Assembly (NCBI GenBank): GCA_017464805.1
Contig: JAFTYE010000016.1
Span: 116,167-180,166, forward strand
Origin: Clostridia bacterium
Lineage (GTDB): Bacteria; Bacillota; Clostridia; Oscillospirales; CAG-272
Reading direction: 5' to 3'
DNA: 64,000 bases
Shown here: piece by piece, positions 44,385-52,507 of the stretch
Numbering within the stretch: the stretch's first letter is position 1
Layout of the letters: the number at the start of each line of letters is the position of its first letter
Notes under the pieces: model-generated
The model's input: only the letters and a program-made list of their open reading frames with translations
What the model was told of the DNA's origin: nothing
The model's database searches: none
Position numbers and translations under genes: made by a program

Positions 44385-44414
44385 AAAAGAGGCACGCTAT
44401 AGCGTGCCTCTTTT
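44385..44414 (-). terminator. Terminator of the thioesterase gene
   Basis: A perfect 30-base palindrome AAAAGAGGCACGC-TATA-GCGTGCCTCTTTT two bases past the stop on the minus strand, ending in a T-run. Confidence 0.92.
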
Positions 44415-44415
44415 C

Positions 44416-45132
44416 TTATAGATCGGCTAGCGTAAAGGCTGCCTCGACGTTAGTCTCACCGTCCTCACGCAGGGTGCGAAATACGTGCAGTCCATCGTTC
44501 GCGTAGGCATGGAAAACCGAAAGCGTCATGCCAATCGGAGCCTCATGGAAGTAGTTGATCGAAAGGCGGGACACGTACACGCCGTGCAGGTCGAGAAAGC
44601 CGGAAAGCATATCCGCATAAACCGTGTTGTTCATGTGCTGATTGCGGTCGGTGTCGACGTAGCGAACGGTATGCTTGCCAACCTCCGAAAGACGCGCGGC
44701 ATCCACGCGTACGCGGTCCGGCATGCCAAAGGCGGAGAGCGGCTCGTCATCAAAATTCGGGCGGTAGGCATCCACGCGCAGAGGGTGCTTGTCCTCCAAT
44801 CCGAGCAAAGCCCAGACACTGCATGCCTCGCAGATTACCTCGCCCCCGCGAAGCAAACGATGACATCGCAGGAAGCTGAAGCCGCGGCTGGGGGCCGACC
44901 AGGTTTCTGCGGTTAATGTTTCATAAGCCCGAATAGGGGAGGATAGAGCCATGCCCAGACGACTGAGCACAAAAAACTGACCTTGTTCTCGCATTTCTGC
45001 GTCACTCGGTCCGTATGTTTCCAGTTGTAAATTGGCTGCCTCCTGCAAATAGGTAATCACCGCCCCTGGGCGGACGATGCCGTTATAATCGCAGGAGTGG
45101 GAATTGACCTTGAAGGTTTCACGAAAGATCAT
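44416..45132 (-). CDS. Acyl-ACP thioesterase
   Basis: Hydrolyses acyl-ACP to release free fatty acid. 238 residues from the ATG at 45132 (MIFRETFKVNSHSCDYNG), with AAGAGG upstream. Two tandem hot-dog folds fit the FatA/FatB-like family: the N-terminal CDYNGIVRPGAVITYLQEAA and the C-terminal YVDTDRNQHMNNTVYADM, whose Asn and His are the expected catalytic-region residues. Stand-alone gene with its own terminator. Chain-length preference cannot be told. Confidence 0.9.
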   Translation of the reverse strand: MIFRETFKVNSHSCDYNGIVRPGAVITYLQEAANLQLETYGPSDAEMREQGQFFVLSRLGMALSSPIRAYETLTAETWSAPSRGFSFLRCHRLLRGGEVICEACSVWALLGLEDKHPLRVDAYRPNFDDEPLSAFGMPDRVRVDAARLSEVGKHTVRYVDTDRNQHMNNTVYADMLSGFLDLHGVYVSRLSINYFHEAPIGMTLSVFHAYANDGLHVFRTLREDGETNVEAAFTLADL

Positions 45133-45211
45133 AGGGATACCTCTTTTCTTGATATCTCTCTTATTATAAAACAAAAAAAGCGATTATGCAATCGCTTTTT
45201 TGTAAAATTTG

Positions 45212-45616
45212 TTATTCGGTCGATACATCGGCACGCGCGTACACGCGCGGCGGTTGTGTTGCCTCGGGGGTGTTGTTTAGTCCGAAACTGACGGAAATAG
45301 CATTGTTTACCTTCTGCATCAGCTCCTCGTCAAGGTGTCCCATCTTTTCGCGCAAGCGACGCTTGTCAAGTGTGCGGATCTGTTCTAACAGAATGACTGA
45401 ATCCTTGGTCAGACCCACGCGGCTGGCAAAGACGTCGATGTGCGTTGGCAGCTTGGCTTTTCCGAGCTTGCTGGTGATGGCGGCGGCAATGACCGTGGGG
45501 CTGTATCGGTTACCCACGTCGTTTTGTACGATCAGAACGGGACGAAGCCCCCCTTGTTCGCTTCCGACGACCGGACTGAGGTCAGCATAAAAAATATCTC
45601 CTCGCCTTATGTTCAT
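45212..45616 (-). CDS. MazF/PemK-family endoribonuclease toxin (EndoA-like)
   Basis: 134 residues with the family opening [30 protein letters not shown] (signature parts RGDIFYADL and G[10 protein letters not shown]), [10 protein letters not shown] and the C-terminal RTLDKRRL. Homologues cleave mRNA at short motifs. The protein is about 15 residues longer than B. subtilis NdoA. No antitoxin-sized gene is seen just upstream, where mazE/ndoAI normally lies, and the ribosome binding site is weak. It may be an orphan or paired with an antitoxin elsewhere. Confidence 0.9.
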   Translation of the reverse strand: MNIRRGDIFYADLSPVVGSEQGGLRPVLIVQNDVGNRYSPTVIAAAITSKLGKAKLPTHIDVFASRVGLTKDSVILLEQIRTLDKRRLREKMGHLDEELMQKVNNAISVSFGLNNTPEATQPPRVYARADVSTE

Positions 45617-45771
45617 GGCATCATTCCCACTATATGGGGTCCTTTCAGAAGATTTCTTTTCGCTTTTATTGTTGCCGCAAACAAGAGCGTTTTAATCAGG
45701 GAAGTGCTGGAAAAAGAAAAACCTTTTCCCATATCAGTATATGCGAAGGATATTCAAACGGACAGGGAAAG

Positions 45772-45805
45772 AAAAAGACCGATCCGCGTGTGCGTGATCG
45801 GCCTT
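45772..45805 (-). terminator. Terminator after the DUF378 gene
   Basis: Minus-strand stem GCCGATCACGC/GCGGATCGGT (imperfect) followed by TTTTTCTTT, 30 bases past the stop. The rest of 45617-45771 shows no gene. Confidence 0.75.
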
Positions 45806-45835
45806 TCCCTCTGCGGTCTTGCCTGGGCGGTATCG

Positions 45836-46054
45836 TTAATGTCGCTCTGCGACGGCAGTATCCTCTTCGGGTCGGAACAGAAGAGAAATGCACCAAATAC
45901 CTGCCAGCGCGACCAGCGTGTAGATGATTCTTGCCATAAGGGCGGTCTGGCCGCCGCTGATCCAAGCCACGATGTCGAAAGAAAACAGACCGATGCTGCC
46001 CCAGTTTAACGCGCCGACGATCGTCAGGATCAAGGCGATCTTGTCAATGATCAT
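45836..46054 (-). CDS. DUF378 family small membrane protein
   Basis: 72 residues with two membrane segments (about 6-26 and 40-60) and the family pattern IVGALNWGSIGLFSFDIVAW...IIYTLVALAGIW. Known from YuzA-like proteins of Firmicutes; function unknown. It lies 81 bases after sigK on the same strand, with a GAGG ribosome binding site, so co-transcription with sigK during sporulation is possible but unproven. Confidence 0.88.
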   Translation of the reverse strand: MIIDKIALILTIVGALNWGSIGLFSFDIVAWISGGQTALMARIIYTLVALAGIWCISLLFRPEEDTAVAERH

Positions 46055-46135
46055 GGTTACGCTACCTCTTTCTTTTTTGCGCGGTGATCCGCGTGATCCT
46101 TATTATGTACCAACACCGCGTCCTTGATACTCGTA

Positions 46136-46840
46136 TCACATTTCCGGATAAAAATTTCTTGCCTCAAAATTTTCCTTTAGTCTGGCAAGTGCCCTTTTTT
46201 CAATACGGCTTACATAAGAGCGCGAGATTCCCAGCACCTTTGCTACCTCGCGCTGGGCCAGTGGTCGCTTGCCCGTTAACCCGTAGCGCATGACAAGGAT
46301 CTGTTGCTCCCGTTCTGAAAGAATATCGCGGATCAAGCGGTAGGCGTATTGCGTGTGTAGCTTGATGTCCAGATCGTCCGCGATTGTGTCCTCGCAGCTG
46401 ATGATGTCGATGTAGGTCAGTGGATTGCCCTCGCGGTCTATGTCGATGGTCTCGTTGATCGACACCTCACAGGACAGCTTCTTTTGCGAGCGGAAAAACA
46501 TGAGAATTTCGTTTTGAATGCACTTCGCTGCATAGGTGGCAAATCGCGCGCCGTTCTCGATGTTAAAGGAATCGATCGCCTTGATCAGTCCCAGGCTGCC
46601 GATGGAGATGAGATCATCGGGTGAACGATAGGATGTGTAGTATTTTCGCACGATATGCGCCACCAGTCGTAAGTTGTGCTCGATCAACCTCGTTCGCGCG
46701 ACGCGGTCGCCTTCCTTCATTTTGAAAAACAGTGCTTTTTCCTCTTCGGCGGGCAAGGGTGGCGGAAAGCTTTGGTTTTCCCCGATGCCAAGCAGCATAC
46801 AAAAAAAGTTCATGATGATGGAGGATAAATTGGCAAACAT
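46136..46840 (-). CDS. sigK: Sporulation sigma factor SigK (uninterrupted)
   Basis: Late mother-cell sigma factor. 234 residues from the ATG at 46840, which has AAGGAGA upstream; a longer frame exists. The hydrophobic N-terminus (SSIIMNFFCMLLG) is the pro-sequence, cleaved near SFPPPLPAEEE as in B. subtilis. Region 2 has [16 protein letters not shown] and DLISIGSLGLIKAI; region 4 has the QREVAKVLGISRSYVSRIEKR helix-turn-helix. No skin-like insertion splits it. Similarity to SigE is high, but SPxLP and RSYVSRIEKRAL favour SigK. Confidence 0.92.
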   Translation of the reverse strand: MFANLSSIIMNFFCMLLGIGENQSFPPPLPAEEEKALFFKMKEGDRVARTRLIEHNLRLVAHIVRKYYTSYRSPDDLISIGSLGLIKAIDSFNIENGARFATYAAKCIQNEILMFFRSQKKLSCEVSINETIDIDREGNPLTYIDIISCEDTIADDLDIKLHTQYAYRLIRDILSEREQQILVMRYGLTGKRPLAQREVAKVLGISRSYVSRIEKRALARLKENFEARNFYPEM

Positions 46841-46926
46841 AACGGGCAATCTCCTTAAAAAAGAAATCCGCAATCATGCGGCATTACTACATGATATGCG
46901 GATTGTGCTTGTATTTTTGCCTAAAA

Positions 46927-47592
46927 TCATTTGGATCTTGTGATTCGAATAAAATAGGAGGACGGGTGCTTGTTTACAAATACCCGAAAACCGAAGCCGC
47001 GGAATATCACGCGATCCAGTTGTGTCAGTTGGGCACTGACGTTCTTGTGAGACCGCGCGCGTCCCGGAAGAAAGCCCACATCAAGGAGCTCATCGACGGG
47101 TACGGCGCGCGGTGCCGCAAGCGTCAGATACCGTACCAGCATCCACTGGGTATGGGATGGTAGAAACGGCTCACCGAGCACATAAATAAAGGAAGAGCGA
47201 CGATCCGTGCGGACACAGTCACTGATACGGGAGAGGGGCGAGCGATTACCCTTGTCCTCGTAAAGCGTGTAGAGCTCACCAATGATCTTCGGGACGGTTG
47301 TTTTTTCGTCAAAGAGAATGTCGCAGGCATTTTGCAGATGATAGTAGTTCAGCGATGACTGCCGATAGATCATGGCTACGGGCAGAAGCGGATATTTCTT
47401 TCGCAAAAGCGCACAGAACCCGATGGGATCCTCCAGCAGATTGGGATGGGGAAGAAGAATGGCATGTGCGGGAAAGTCGGGGACGCGATCTGCCTCCTCC
47501 TGCGCAAGAAAAACAGAATGCATGCGATTCCGGTAGAGCCTTTGTCGATAGGATAGGGCGGTCTCGCGGTCGCGGTCAAAGATGATAAACAT
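46927..47592 (-). CDS. Pseudo-receiver/winged-helix regulator-like protein
   Basis: 221 residues. The N-terminus (FIIFDRDRETALSYRQRL) has the beta1 and acidic-pair look of a response-regulator receiver. At the phosphoacceptor position, however, the strand reads HAILLPHPNLLE with no Asp. The C-terminal 90 residues (PFLPSHTQWMLVRYLTLAAP...SAQLTQLDRVIFRGFGFRVFVN) look like an OmpR-type winged helix. No histidine kinase is nearby. It lies divergently from the FabG-like gene and downstream faces sigK. Assignment is by pattern and moderate. Confidence 0.6.
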   Translation of the reverse strand: MFIIFDRDRETALSYRQRLYRNRMHSVFLAQEEADRVPDFPAHAILLPHPNLLEDPIGFCALLRKKYPLLPVAMIYRQSSLNYYHLQNACDILFDEKTTVPKIIGELYTLYEDKGNRSPLSRISDCVRTDRRSSFIYVLGEPFLPSHTQWMLVRYLTLAAPRAVPVDELLDVGFLPGRARSHKNVSAQLTQLDRVIFRGFGFRVFVNKHPSSYFIRITRSK

Positions 47593-47641
47593 ACGGGTCC
47601 TTTCTGTGTTGATAAAAATAGTATATCACAATTTTGCAATC

Positions 47642-47670
47642 TTGACAAGAGTCGGATTTTTTGTTATAAT
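47642..47670 (+). promoter_or_regulatory. Promoter of the FabG-like gene
   Basis: TTGACA (47642-47647), 17-base spacer, TATAAT (47665-47670); both hexamers perfect. Confidence 0.9.
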
Positions 47671-47700
47671 ATCAACTGAAAAATTCCACAGGGGGTCTCT

Positions 47701-48417
47701 ATGAAGACTGTACTGATCACGGGCGGATCCCGCGGCATCGGTGCGGAGATGGTGCGCCGTTATGCGCAAAATGGCTATCGTGTCGCCTTTGTTTATCGTC
47801 AGTCTGTCGAGGTGGCTGAAAACCTCTCGCGTGAAACGGGTGCGCTCGCCATTTGTGCCGACGTGTCAAAGGAAGTGGACGTGTGCCGTGCAGTCAGCGA
47901 GGCAAGGGAAAACCTCGGCGGGATTGATGTGCTTGTCAATAATGCTGCCGTGTCTGCTTTCTCGCTGTTTACCGATATCACGACCAATGAATGGAATCGT
48001 CTGATCTCTGTTAATCTGAATGGTGCTTTTTACTTCTGCCGCGAAATATTGCCTGAAATGATTGCTCGCAAGTCGGGTAGGATCATCAATATCTCTTCTA
48101 TGTGGGGGCAGGTCGGTGCATCCTGTGAGGTGCATTATTCGGTCACCAAGGCGGCTCTGATCGGTTTGACCAAGTCGCTTGCCAAGGAGGTCGGCCCGAG
48201 TGGCGTGACTGTCAATTGCATAGCCCCGGGCTTGATCGAAACGGATATGAACGCCTCGCTTGACGGCGACGCACTCGCCTCTCTGTGTGAAGAAACTCCT
48301 CTTGGCCGTATAGGTCAGCCGTCTGACGTGGCGGCATGCGCCCTGTTTCTTTCGGGCGAGGGCGGTGACTTTATCACGGGTCAGGTCATCGGTGTCAACG
48401 GCGGCTTCGTGATTTGA
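47701..48417 (+). CDS. Short-chain dehydrogenase/reductase, FabG-like
   Basis: 238 residues, NAD(P)-binding Rossmann enzyme. Motifs: TGGSRGIG (7-14), NNAAV, the catalytic Ser in NISSMWG, and YSVTKAA (Tyr and Lys of YxxxK), then the C-terminal GQVIGVNGG. Closest to 3-oxoacyl-ACP reductase FabG in length and motif spelling, but it stands outside any fatty-acid cluster, so another ketone substrate is possible. Single gene with its own promoter. Confidence 0.85.
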   Translation: MKTVLITGGSRGIGAEMVRRYAQNGYRVAFVYRQSVEVAENLSRETGALAICADVSKEVDVCRAVSEARENLGGIDVLVNNAAVSAFSLFTDITTNEWNRLISVNLNGAFYFCREILPEMIARKSGRIINISSMWGQVGASCEVHYSVTKAALIGLTKSLAKEVGPSGVTVNCIAPGLIETDMNASLDGDALASLCEETPLGRIGQPSDVAACALFLSGEGGDFITGQVIGVNGGFVI

Positions 48418-48446
48418 AAATACTTTTTGAATTTTCTGCTTTCCTA

Positions 48447-48475
48447 TTGCAAAATATCAGATTATCTGTTAAAAT
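48447..48475 (+). promoter_or_regulatory. SRP RNA promoter
   Basis: TTGCAA (48447-48452), 17-base spacer, TAAAAT (48470-48475), placing the start a few bases before the RNA's first helix at 48490. Confidence 0.75.
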
Positions 48476-48489
48476 ATATACATTATACG

Positions 48490-48796
48490 TTACCGTGTGC
48501 CTGACAAGGCCATACTGGCCGGGGAAGTAGCGGGTCCTTGTACCTGAAATCCGCTGTAGCAGGGGTGATTTCCGTTTTTGAGGATGTCTCTCGGCTTGTC
48601 TGTGCCGCACGCGACTGTGTTGAAGGATGGGTCTTGCGCAATTCGATGCCGCGAACCATGTCAGGTGGGGAACCAAGCAGCATTAAACGGATGTTCGGAT
48701 GTGCCGCAGGGGTGCCTGTTCGGAGCAGTTTCGGCGGAGAACGGGGCTCGGAGATGATTCGATCTTACGGAGTATGGTCTTATCAGGCATACGGTA
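48490..48796 (+). ncRNA. ffs: Signal recognition particle RNA, large Gram-positive type with Alu domain
   Basis: Scaffold RNA of the SRP, which targets membrane proteins with Ffh. The 5' strand TACCGTGTGCCTGACAAGGC (48491 on) pairs with GTCTTATCAGGCATACGGTA at the 3' end, closing the molecule. The Alu-domain motif GGGGAAGTAGCGGG...ACCTGAAATCCGC matches B. subtilis scRNA, and the S-domain has GAACCATGTCAGGT...AAGCAGCATTAA. The helix 8 tip reads GG-GGAA-CC where the common form is CC-GGAA-GG, a compensatory swap. The setting just upstream of dnaX is the usual one. About 305 nt. Bases 48797-48888 hold only the dnaX leader. Confidence 0.95.
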
Positions 48797-48888
48797 ATGC
48801 ATTGATCAATAAACCGACAATGCGGGGAACGCAACGATAAACATCGCCTGCGGCTCCGCTTTTGTTTTAAGTGATGTGAGGTGAGTGC

Positions 48889-50499
48889 ATGTATCGCGCG
48901 CTGTATCGGAAATACCGTCCCCGTGATTTTGATGACGTATGCGGTCAGAAGCAAGTCACGGACATTCTCCAGTATGAGGTAGCAGAGGGGAAGACCTCTC
49001 ATGCCTATCTGTTCTGTGGCTCGCGCGGGACGGGCAAGACCTCTTGTGCCAAGATCCTTGCCAAGGCGGTCAACTGCGAGAATCCGAAAAACGGTAATCC
49101 CTGTAATGAATGCGCTGCCTGCCGCGCCATCGACGCAGGCATCGCCACCGACGTTATTGAAATGGACGCCGCATCCAATACAGGCGTGGATAACGTCCGC
49201 GGTATTAAGGACGAGATCGTTTTTACTCCCGCAGAGCTTCGCTATCGCGTGTACATCATCGACGAGGTACACATGATGACGGGGAACGCCTTTAATGCGC
49301 TACTCAAAACGCTGGAGGAGCCGCCCTCACATGTGATCTTCATCCTCGCCACCACCGAACTTCAAAAGCTGCCCACCACCATCGTATCCCGTTGCCAGCG
49401 GTTTGATTTCCGCCGCATCTCCACGGCGGTGCTCGTTTCTCGGCTTGAAAAGATTGCCGCGGCCGAGGGCATCTCTCTTGATCCCGAGGGCGCGCGCCTC
49501 ATCGCGCGTATGGCCATGGGCGGTATGCGGGATGCCATCAGCCTCTTGGAGCTGTGTGCAGGCTCTAATCAGATCATAGATGCCGCGCTCGTTTCCAAGA
49601 TCCTCGGTGCGGGGAATCGTGCCGCCGTGGAGGAGCTTGTCGGTGCCGTTTTGGATCGTGACTATGCCACCATTTATGACCGCGTGGCACAGGAGGTCAT
49701 GTCCTCACGCGATCTGACGGTGTTCTTTCGAGATCTTCTGGACTATTATCGCGACCTTTTGGTTGCCAAAACGACTGGCAATGCAAAGGACTACCTTGAT
49801 CTTACTGATGACGAGGCAACCCGCCTTTATGCCTTTGCCGAACGCTTCACCATCAGCATGCTCCTCTATCATGCTGAGCTGCTGGAGGCCGCACAGACCG
49901 AAATGACGCGCGTTGATTCTTCTCGTCGTACCGTTGTGGAACTGACCTTGACGCGTATGTGTGAGCCGAAGCTCTCCTTCACAAAAGAAAGCCTGCTTGC
50001 CCGCCTCGAGACTCTCGAGGGTGAGCTTGAGAGGCTAAAATATTCTGGAAATATCAAGGCAGAACCGATTCCTATGCCAAAAACCGAAAAAATCGCCCCT
50101 ATCAAAGAGGATCCGAAAACACCTGCCCCAAAGATCGAAACACCCATGCCCACCGTGCCCCCGAAAATCGAGGCAAAGCAAGACGGCAGGCCTGTGTATC
50201 TGCGCCTGCCCTCATGGAGCGAGGTAGTGGATAAGGTCACGCGGGAGCGTCCAAGCTTGAACGGATTCCTCGGCGTGGCAAAAGCTTACCGTACCGAGGA
50301 TAGGAGCGCGTATCTAATCTGCACGGACAGCGATTTTTCTGCCAAGATGCTCTCTCGCCCCGAAACCGAAGCTGCTCTAAAGCTGGCGATTGCGGGAGAA
50401 GAAGGGCGCGATATTTCCACCGCGCAGTTTTCCATCTTAGGAAATAAAGCAAACGAAGCCTATACCTTGGTAGACGAGATCGCCAAGGCACTTGAATGA
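48889..50499 (+). CDS. dnaX: DNA polymerase III subunits gamma/tau
   Basis: Clamp-loader ATPase. 536 residues with Walker A GSRGTGKTS, the zinc-binding cysteines in CENPKNGNPCNECAAC, DEVHMMT (Walker B) and the SRC motif in VSRCQRFDFR. The tail after about residue 380 is Pro/Lys-rich (tau-like linker) and ends in a compact domain. Followed by ybaB and recR, the standard replication/repair order. Confidence 0.97.
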   Translation: MYRALYRKYRPRDFDDVCGQKQVTDILQYEVAEGKTSHAYLFCGSRGTGKTSCAKILAKAVNCENPKNGNPCNECAACRAIDAGIATDVIEMDAASNTGVDNVRGIKDEIVFTPAELRYRVYIIDEVHMMTGNAFNALLKTLEEPPSHVIFILATTELQKLPTTIVSRCQRFDFRRISTAVLVSRLEKIAAAEGISLDPEGARLIARMAMGGMRDAISLLELCAGSNQIIDAALVSKILGAGNRAAVEELVGAVLDRDYATIYDRVAQEVMSSRDLTVFFRDLLDYYRDLLVAKTTGNAKDYLDLTDDEATRLYAFAERFTISMLLYHAELLEAAQTEMTRVDSSRRTVVELTLTRMCEPKLSFTKESLLARLETLEGELERLKYSGNIKAEPIPMPKTEKIAPIKEDPKTPAPKIETPMPTVPPKIEAKQDGRPVYLRLPSWSEVVDKVTRERPSLNGFLGVAKAYRTEDRSAYLICTDSDFSAKMLSRPETEAALKLAIAGEEGRDISTAQFSILGNKANEAYTLVDEIAKALE

Positions 50500-50521
50500 T
50501 AAGAAAGACAGGAGAAAAACC

Positions 50522-50878
50522 ATGAAAGTCAGAATTCCTCAAAATAGCATGGGCGGCGCGGGCAATATGGCCAGCATGCTCAAGCAGGCACAGCAGATGC
50601 AGCAGGATATGGCGGCAAAGCAGGAGGAGCTGGAGGCCGCCGAATATGAGGTTTCCGCAGGTGGCGGTATGGTTACCGTCCGCATCAACGGCAAAAAGGA
50701 GCTTCTTTCCTTGGATGTTAAGGAAGACATCGTCGATCCCGATGATATCGAAACCATGACCGACATCATCATGGCGGCGGTCAACGAGGCCATCCGTAAG
50801 GTCGAGGATACTGCATCCGAGGAGCTTGGCAAGATCACGGGCCAGATGGGCATGCCCGGGATGCCGGGATTGTTCTGA
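50522..50878 (+). CDS. ybaB: YbaB/EbfC family nucleoid-associated protein
   Basis: 118 residues from the ATG at 50522 with an AGGAG ribosome binding site. Family features are the Met/Gln-rich N-terminal helix (MLKQAQQMQQDMAAKQEELE), the GGGMVTVRINGKKELLSL strand pair and the C-terminal MPGMPGLF. Forms DNA-binding dimers. Lies between dnaX and recR as in most bacteria. Confidence 0.96.
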   Translation: MKVRIPQNSMGGAGNMASMLKQAQQMQQDMAAKQEELEAAEYEVSAGGGMVTVRINGKKELLSLDVKEDIVDPDDIETMTDIIMAAVNEAIRKVEDTASEELGKITGQMGMPGMPGLF

Positions 50879-50879
50879 T

Positions 50880-51479
50880 ATGGCGGATTTTGTTGCCCCG
50901 CTTCAAAATCTGGTAGATCGCTTTCGCGCTCTGCCGGGTATCGGCGGCAAGACCGCCGTTCGCCTCGCTTTTGCCGTGATGGAATCTTCGGAAGAGGAGG
51001 CGGCAGCCTTTGCGGATGCTATTTTGCGCGCCAAGCAGGACATCCACCTGTGCTCTGCGTGCTGTAATATTTCCACAAGCGAGCTTTGTCACGTATGCGC
51101 GGATGACGGACGTGATCACTCGATCATCTGCGTGGTGGAGGATGCCAAGGCTGTTCTTGCCCTGGAGCGCGTTCATGAATACCGAGGCCTCTACCACGTC
51201 CTCGGCGGCGCACTTTCACCCATGAACGGCATCGGCCCCGAGCAACTACATATCCGCGAGCTGCTTGCTCGCCTCGGTGACGATACCGTAAAGGAGATTA
51301 TCGTGGCCACCAACCCAACCGTGGAGGGGGAAGCGACCGCCATGTACCTTTCCAAGATCTTAAGGCCCCTTGGGCTGACGATCAGCCGCCTTGCCTACGG
51401 TATCCCCGTTGGCGGCGATCTGGAATACGCAGATGAGGTCACCCTCCACCGCGCTATTGAAGGCCGCAGACCTCTGTAA
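50880..51479 (+). CDS. recR: Recombination mediator RecR
   Basis: Forms a ring with RecO to load RecA at gaps. 199 residues from the ATG at 50880, one base past the ybaB stop. N-terminal helix-hairpin-helix (FRALPGIGGKTAVRLAF), C4 zinc finger (CSACCNIS...CHVCAD), TOPRIM domain (ICVVEDAKAVLALE) and the Walker-like C-terminal AYGIPVGGDLEYADE. Followed by a strong terminator. Confidence 0.97.
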   Translation: MADFVAPLQNLVDRFRALPGIGGKTAVRLAFAVMESSEEEAAAFADAILRAKQDIHLCSACCNISTSELCHVCADDGRDHSIICVVEDAKAVLALERVHEYRGLYHVLGGALSPMNGIGPEQLHIRELLARLGDDTVKEIIVATNPTVEGEATAMYLSKILRPLGLTISRLAYGIPVGGDLEYADEVTLHRAIEGRRPL

Positions 51480-51491
51480 ATTGAGAAAAAG

Positions 51492-51517
51492 AAAAAGCGA
51501 AGGAATCTTCGCTTTTT
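51492..51517 (+). terminator. dnaX-ybaB-recR terminator
   Basis: Stem AAAAAGCGAAG/CTTCGCTTTTT with a GAAT loop and a T-rich tail, 12 bases after the recR stop. Confidence 0.95.
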
Positions 51518-51616
51518 CTTTTTTAACAAAAAAATTCTTCCCCCTGTTTTCTACATAATCCGTCCTGCCCCCTCTGTTATAATGCCCCTGTACCACACGA
51601 AAGGGAGGGGAAATAC

Positions 51617-52504
51617 ATGCACTCGGTCGTATATGGGGACATTCTGTTTCTCTTGGATACCAGCGTGGATTTTCTTATCCTGTTGCTTGTCGGATGTTTT
51701 CTGCATCTGCGCCGCCGTGTACTTCGTTTGCTGGCCGCCGCTGCACTCGGCGGAATCTATTCCGTCCTGTCCTTGCTCCCTAATTGGCATATTGCGTTTT
51801 CCTTGACGGTCAACGTCGGGGTGGCGGTATTGATCTGTCTTGTTGCCTACGCTCCGCTTGGAAAATGGGATTTTTGCAAGCTCGTGCTTTCCTTTTATGC
51901 TATCTCCGTTTTACTTGGCGGCGCGATCGGGGCTCTATATTCTGCCCTTGTCGACTTCTTCGGAACGGCAGGGCTTGGCAGTGTGACCGGCAACGCCACT
52001 CGCGCCCGTTATTTTCTGATATACGCCGCCGTCAGCGGAATTTTGATCTTCTCGGTCGGTCGTATCCTGTCCCGCCGATCGAGCGTGCAACGCGTGACTG
52101 TCGAGATTGAGGAAGCGGGGAAAAAAATGTCGGTGGAGGGGATCGTGGATAGCGGTAATCTGTTGCGCGATCCGGTTTCGGGAAAGCCCGTGATCCTTGT
52201 GCGTCGCGCGCACATGGAGCGCATCCTTCCTTTCGGTGTTTGTGACGCCTTTTCCAAAAACAGGCAAGACAAAGGAACGCGCGCTCTGTCGGATAGAGCC
52301 AAGCGAAAAATGCGTGTGGTGCTGGCAAACGGCATTGGTGGCGGAAGTGTTCTTGTTGGATATCTGCCGGATAATATATCGCTGTTTTTGGACGAAAAGC
52401 AAAAAACAAAAAAGGCCGTGGATGCCCTTGTTGCTATTTGTGACGGGGTGGATGAGGATTTTGCCGGGTGCGGCGCGATCGTGCCGTCGGTGCTTTGGAG
52501 GTAG
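51617..52504 (+). CDS. spoIIGA: Sporulation sigma-E factor processing peptidase SpoIIGA
   Basis: Membrane aspartic protease that activates pro-SigE in the mother cell when SpoIIR signals. 295 residues: about five membrane segments in the first 150, then a protease domain with the catalytic Asp178 in GIVDSGNLLRDP, as in B. subtilis (Asp183). Immediately upstream of sigE, the classical pair. A TATAAT at 51578-51583 precedes it, but I could not place a convincing -35 or Spo0A box. Confidence 0.94.
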   Translation: MHSVVYGDILFLLDTSVDFLILLLVGCFLHLRRRVLRLLAAAALGGIYSVLSLLPNWHIAFSLTVNVGVAVLICLVAYAPLGKWDFCKLVLSFYAISVLLGGAIGALYSALVDFFGTAGLGSVTGNATRARYFLIYAAVSGILIFSVGRILSRRSSVQRVTVEIEEAGKKMSVEGIVDSGNLLRDPVSGKPVILVRRAHMERILPFGVCDAFSKNRQDKGTRALSDRAKRKMRVVLANGIGGGSVLVGYLPDNISLFLDEKQKTKKAVDALVAICDGVDEDFAGCGAIVPSVLWR

Positions 52505-52507
52505 GAG

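Noticed and set aside
44353-44506. Short plus-strand frame starting at an ATG behind GGAG, before the thioesterase terminator
   Set aside because: It runs through the terminator hairpin and antisense to the thioesterase gene; no evidence of a real product.
48538-48840. 100-codon plus-strand frame between the FabG-like gene and dnaX
   Set aside because: It lies within the SRP RNA, whose pairing and conserved loops explain the sequence.
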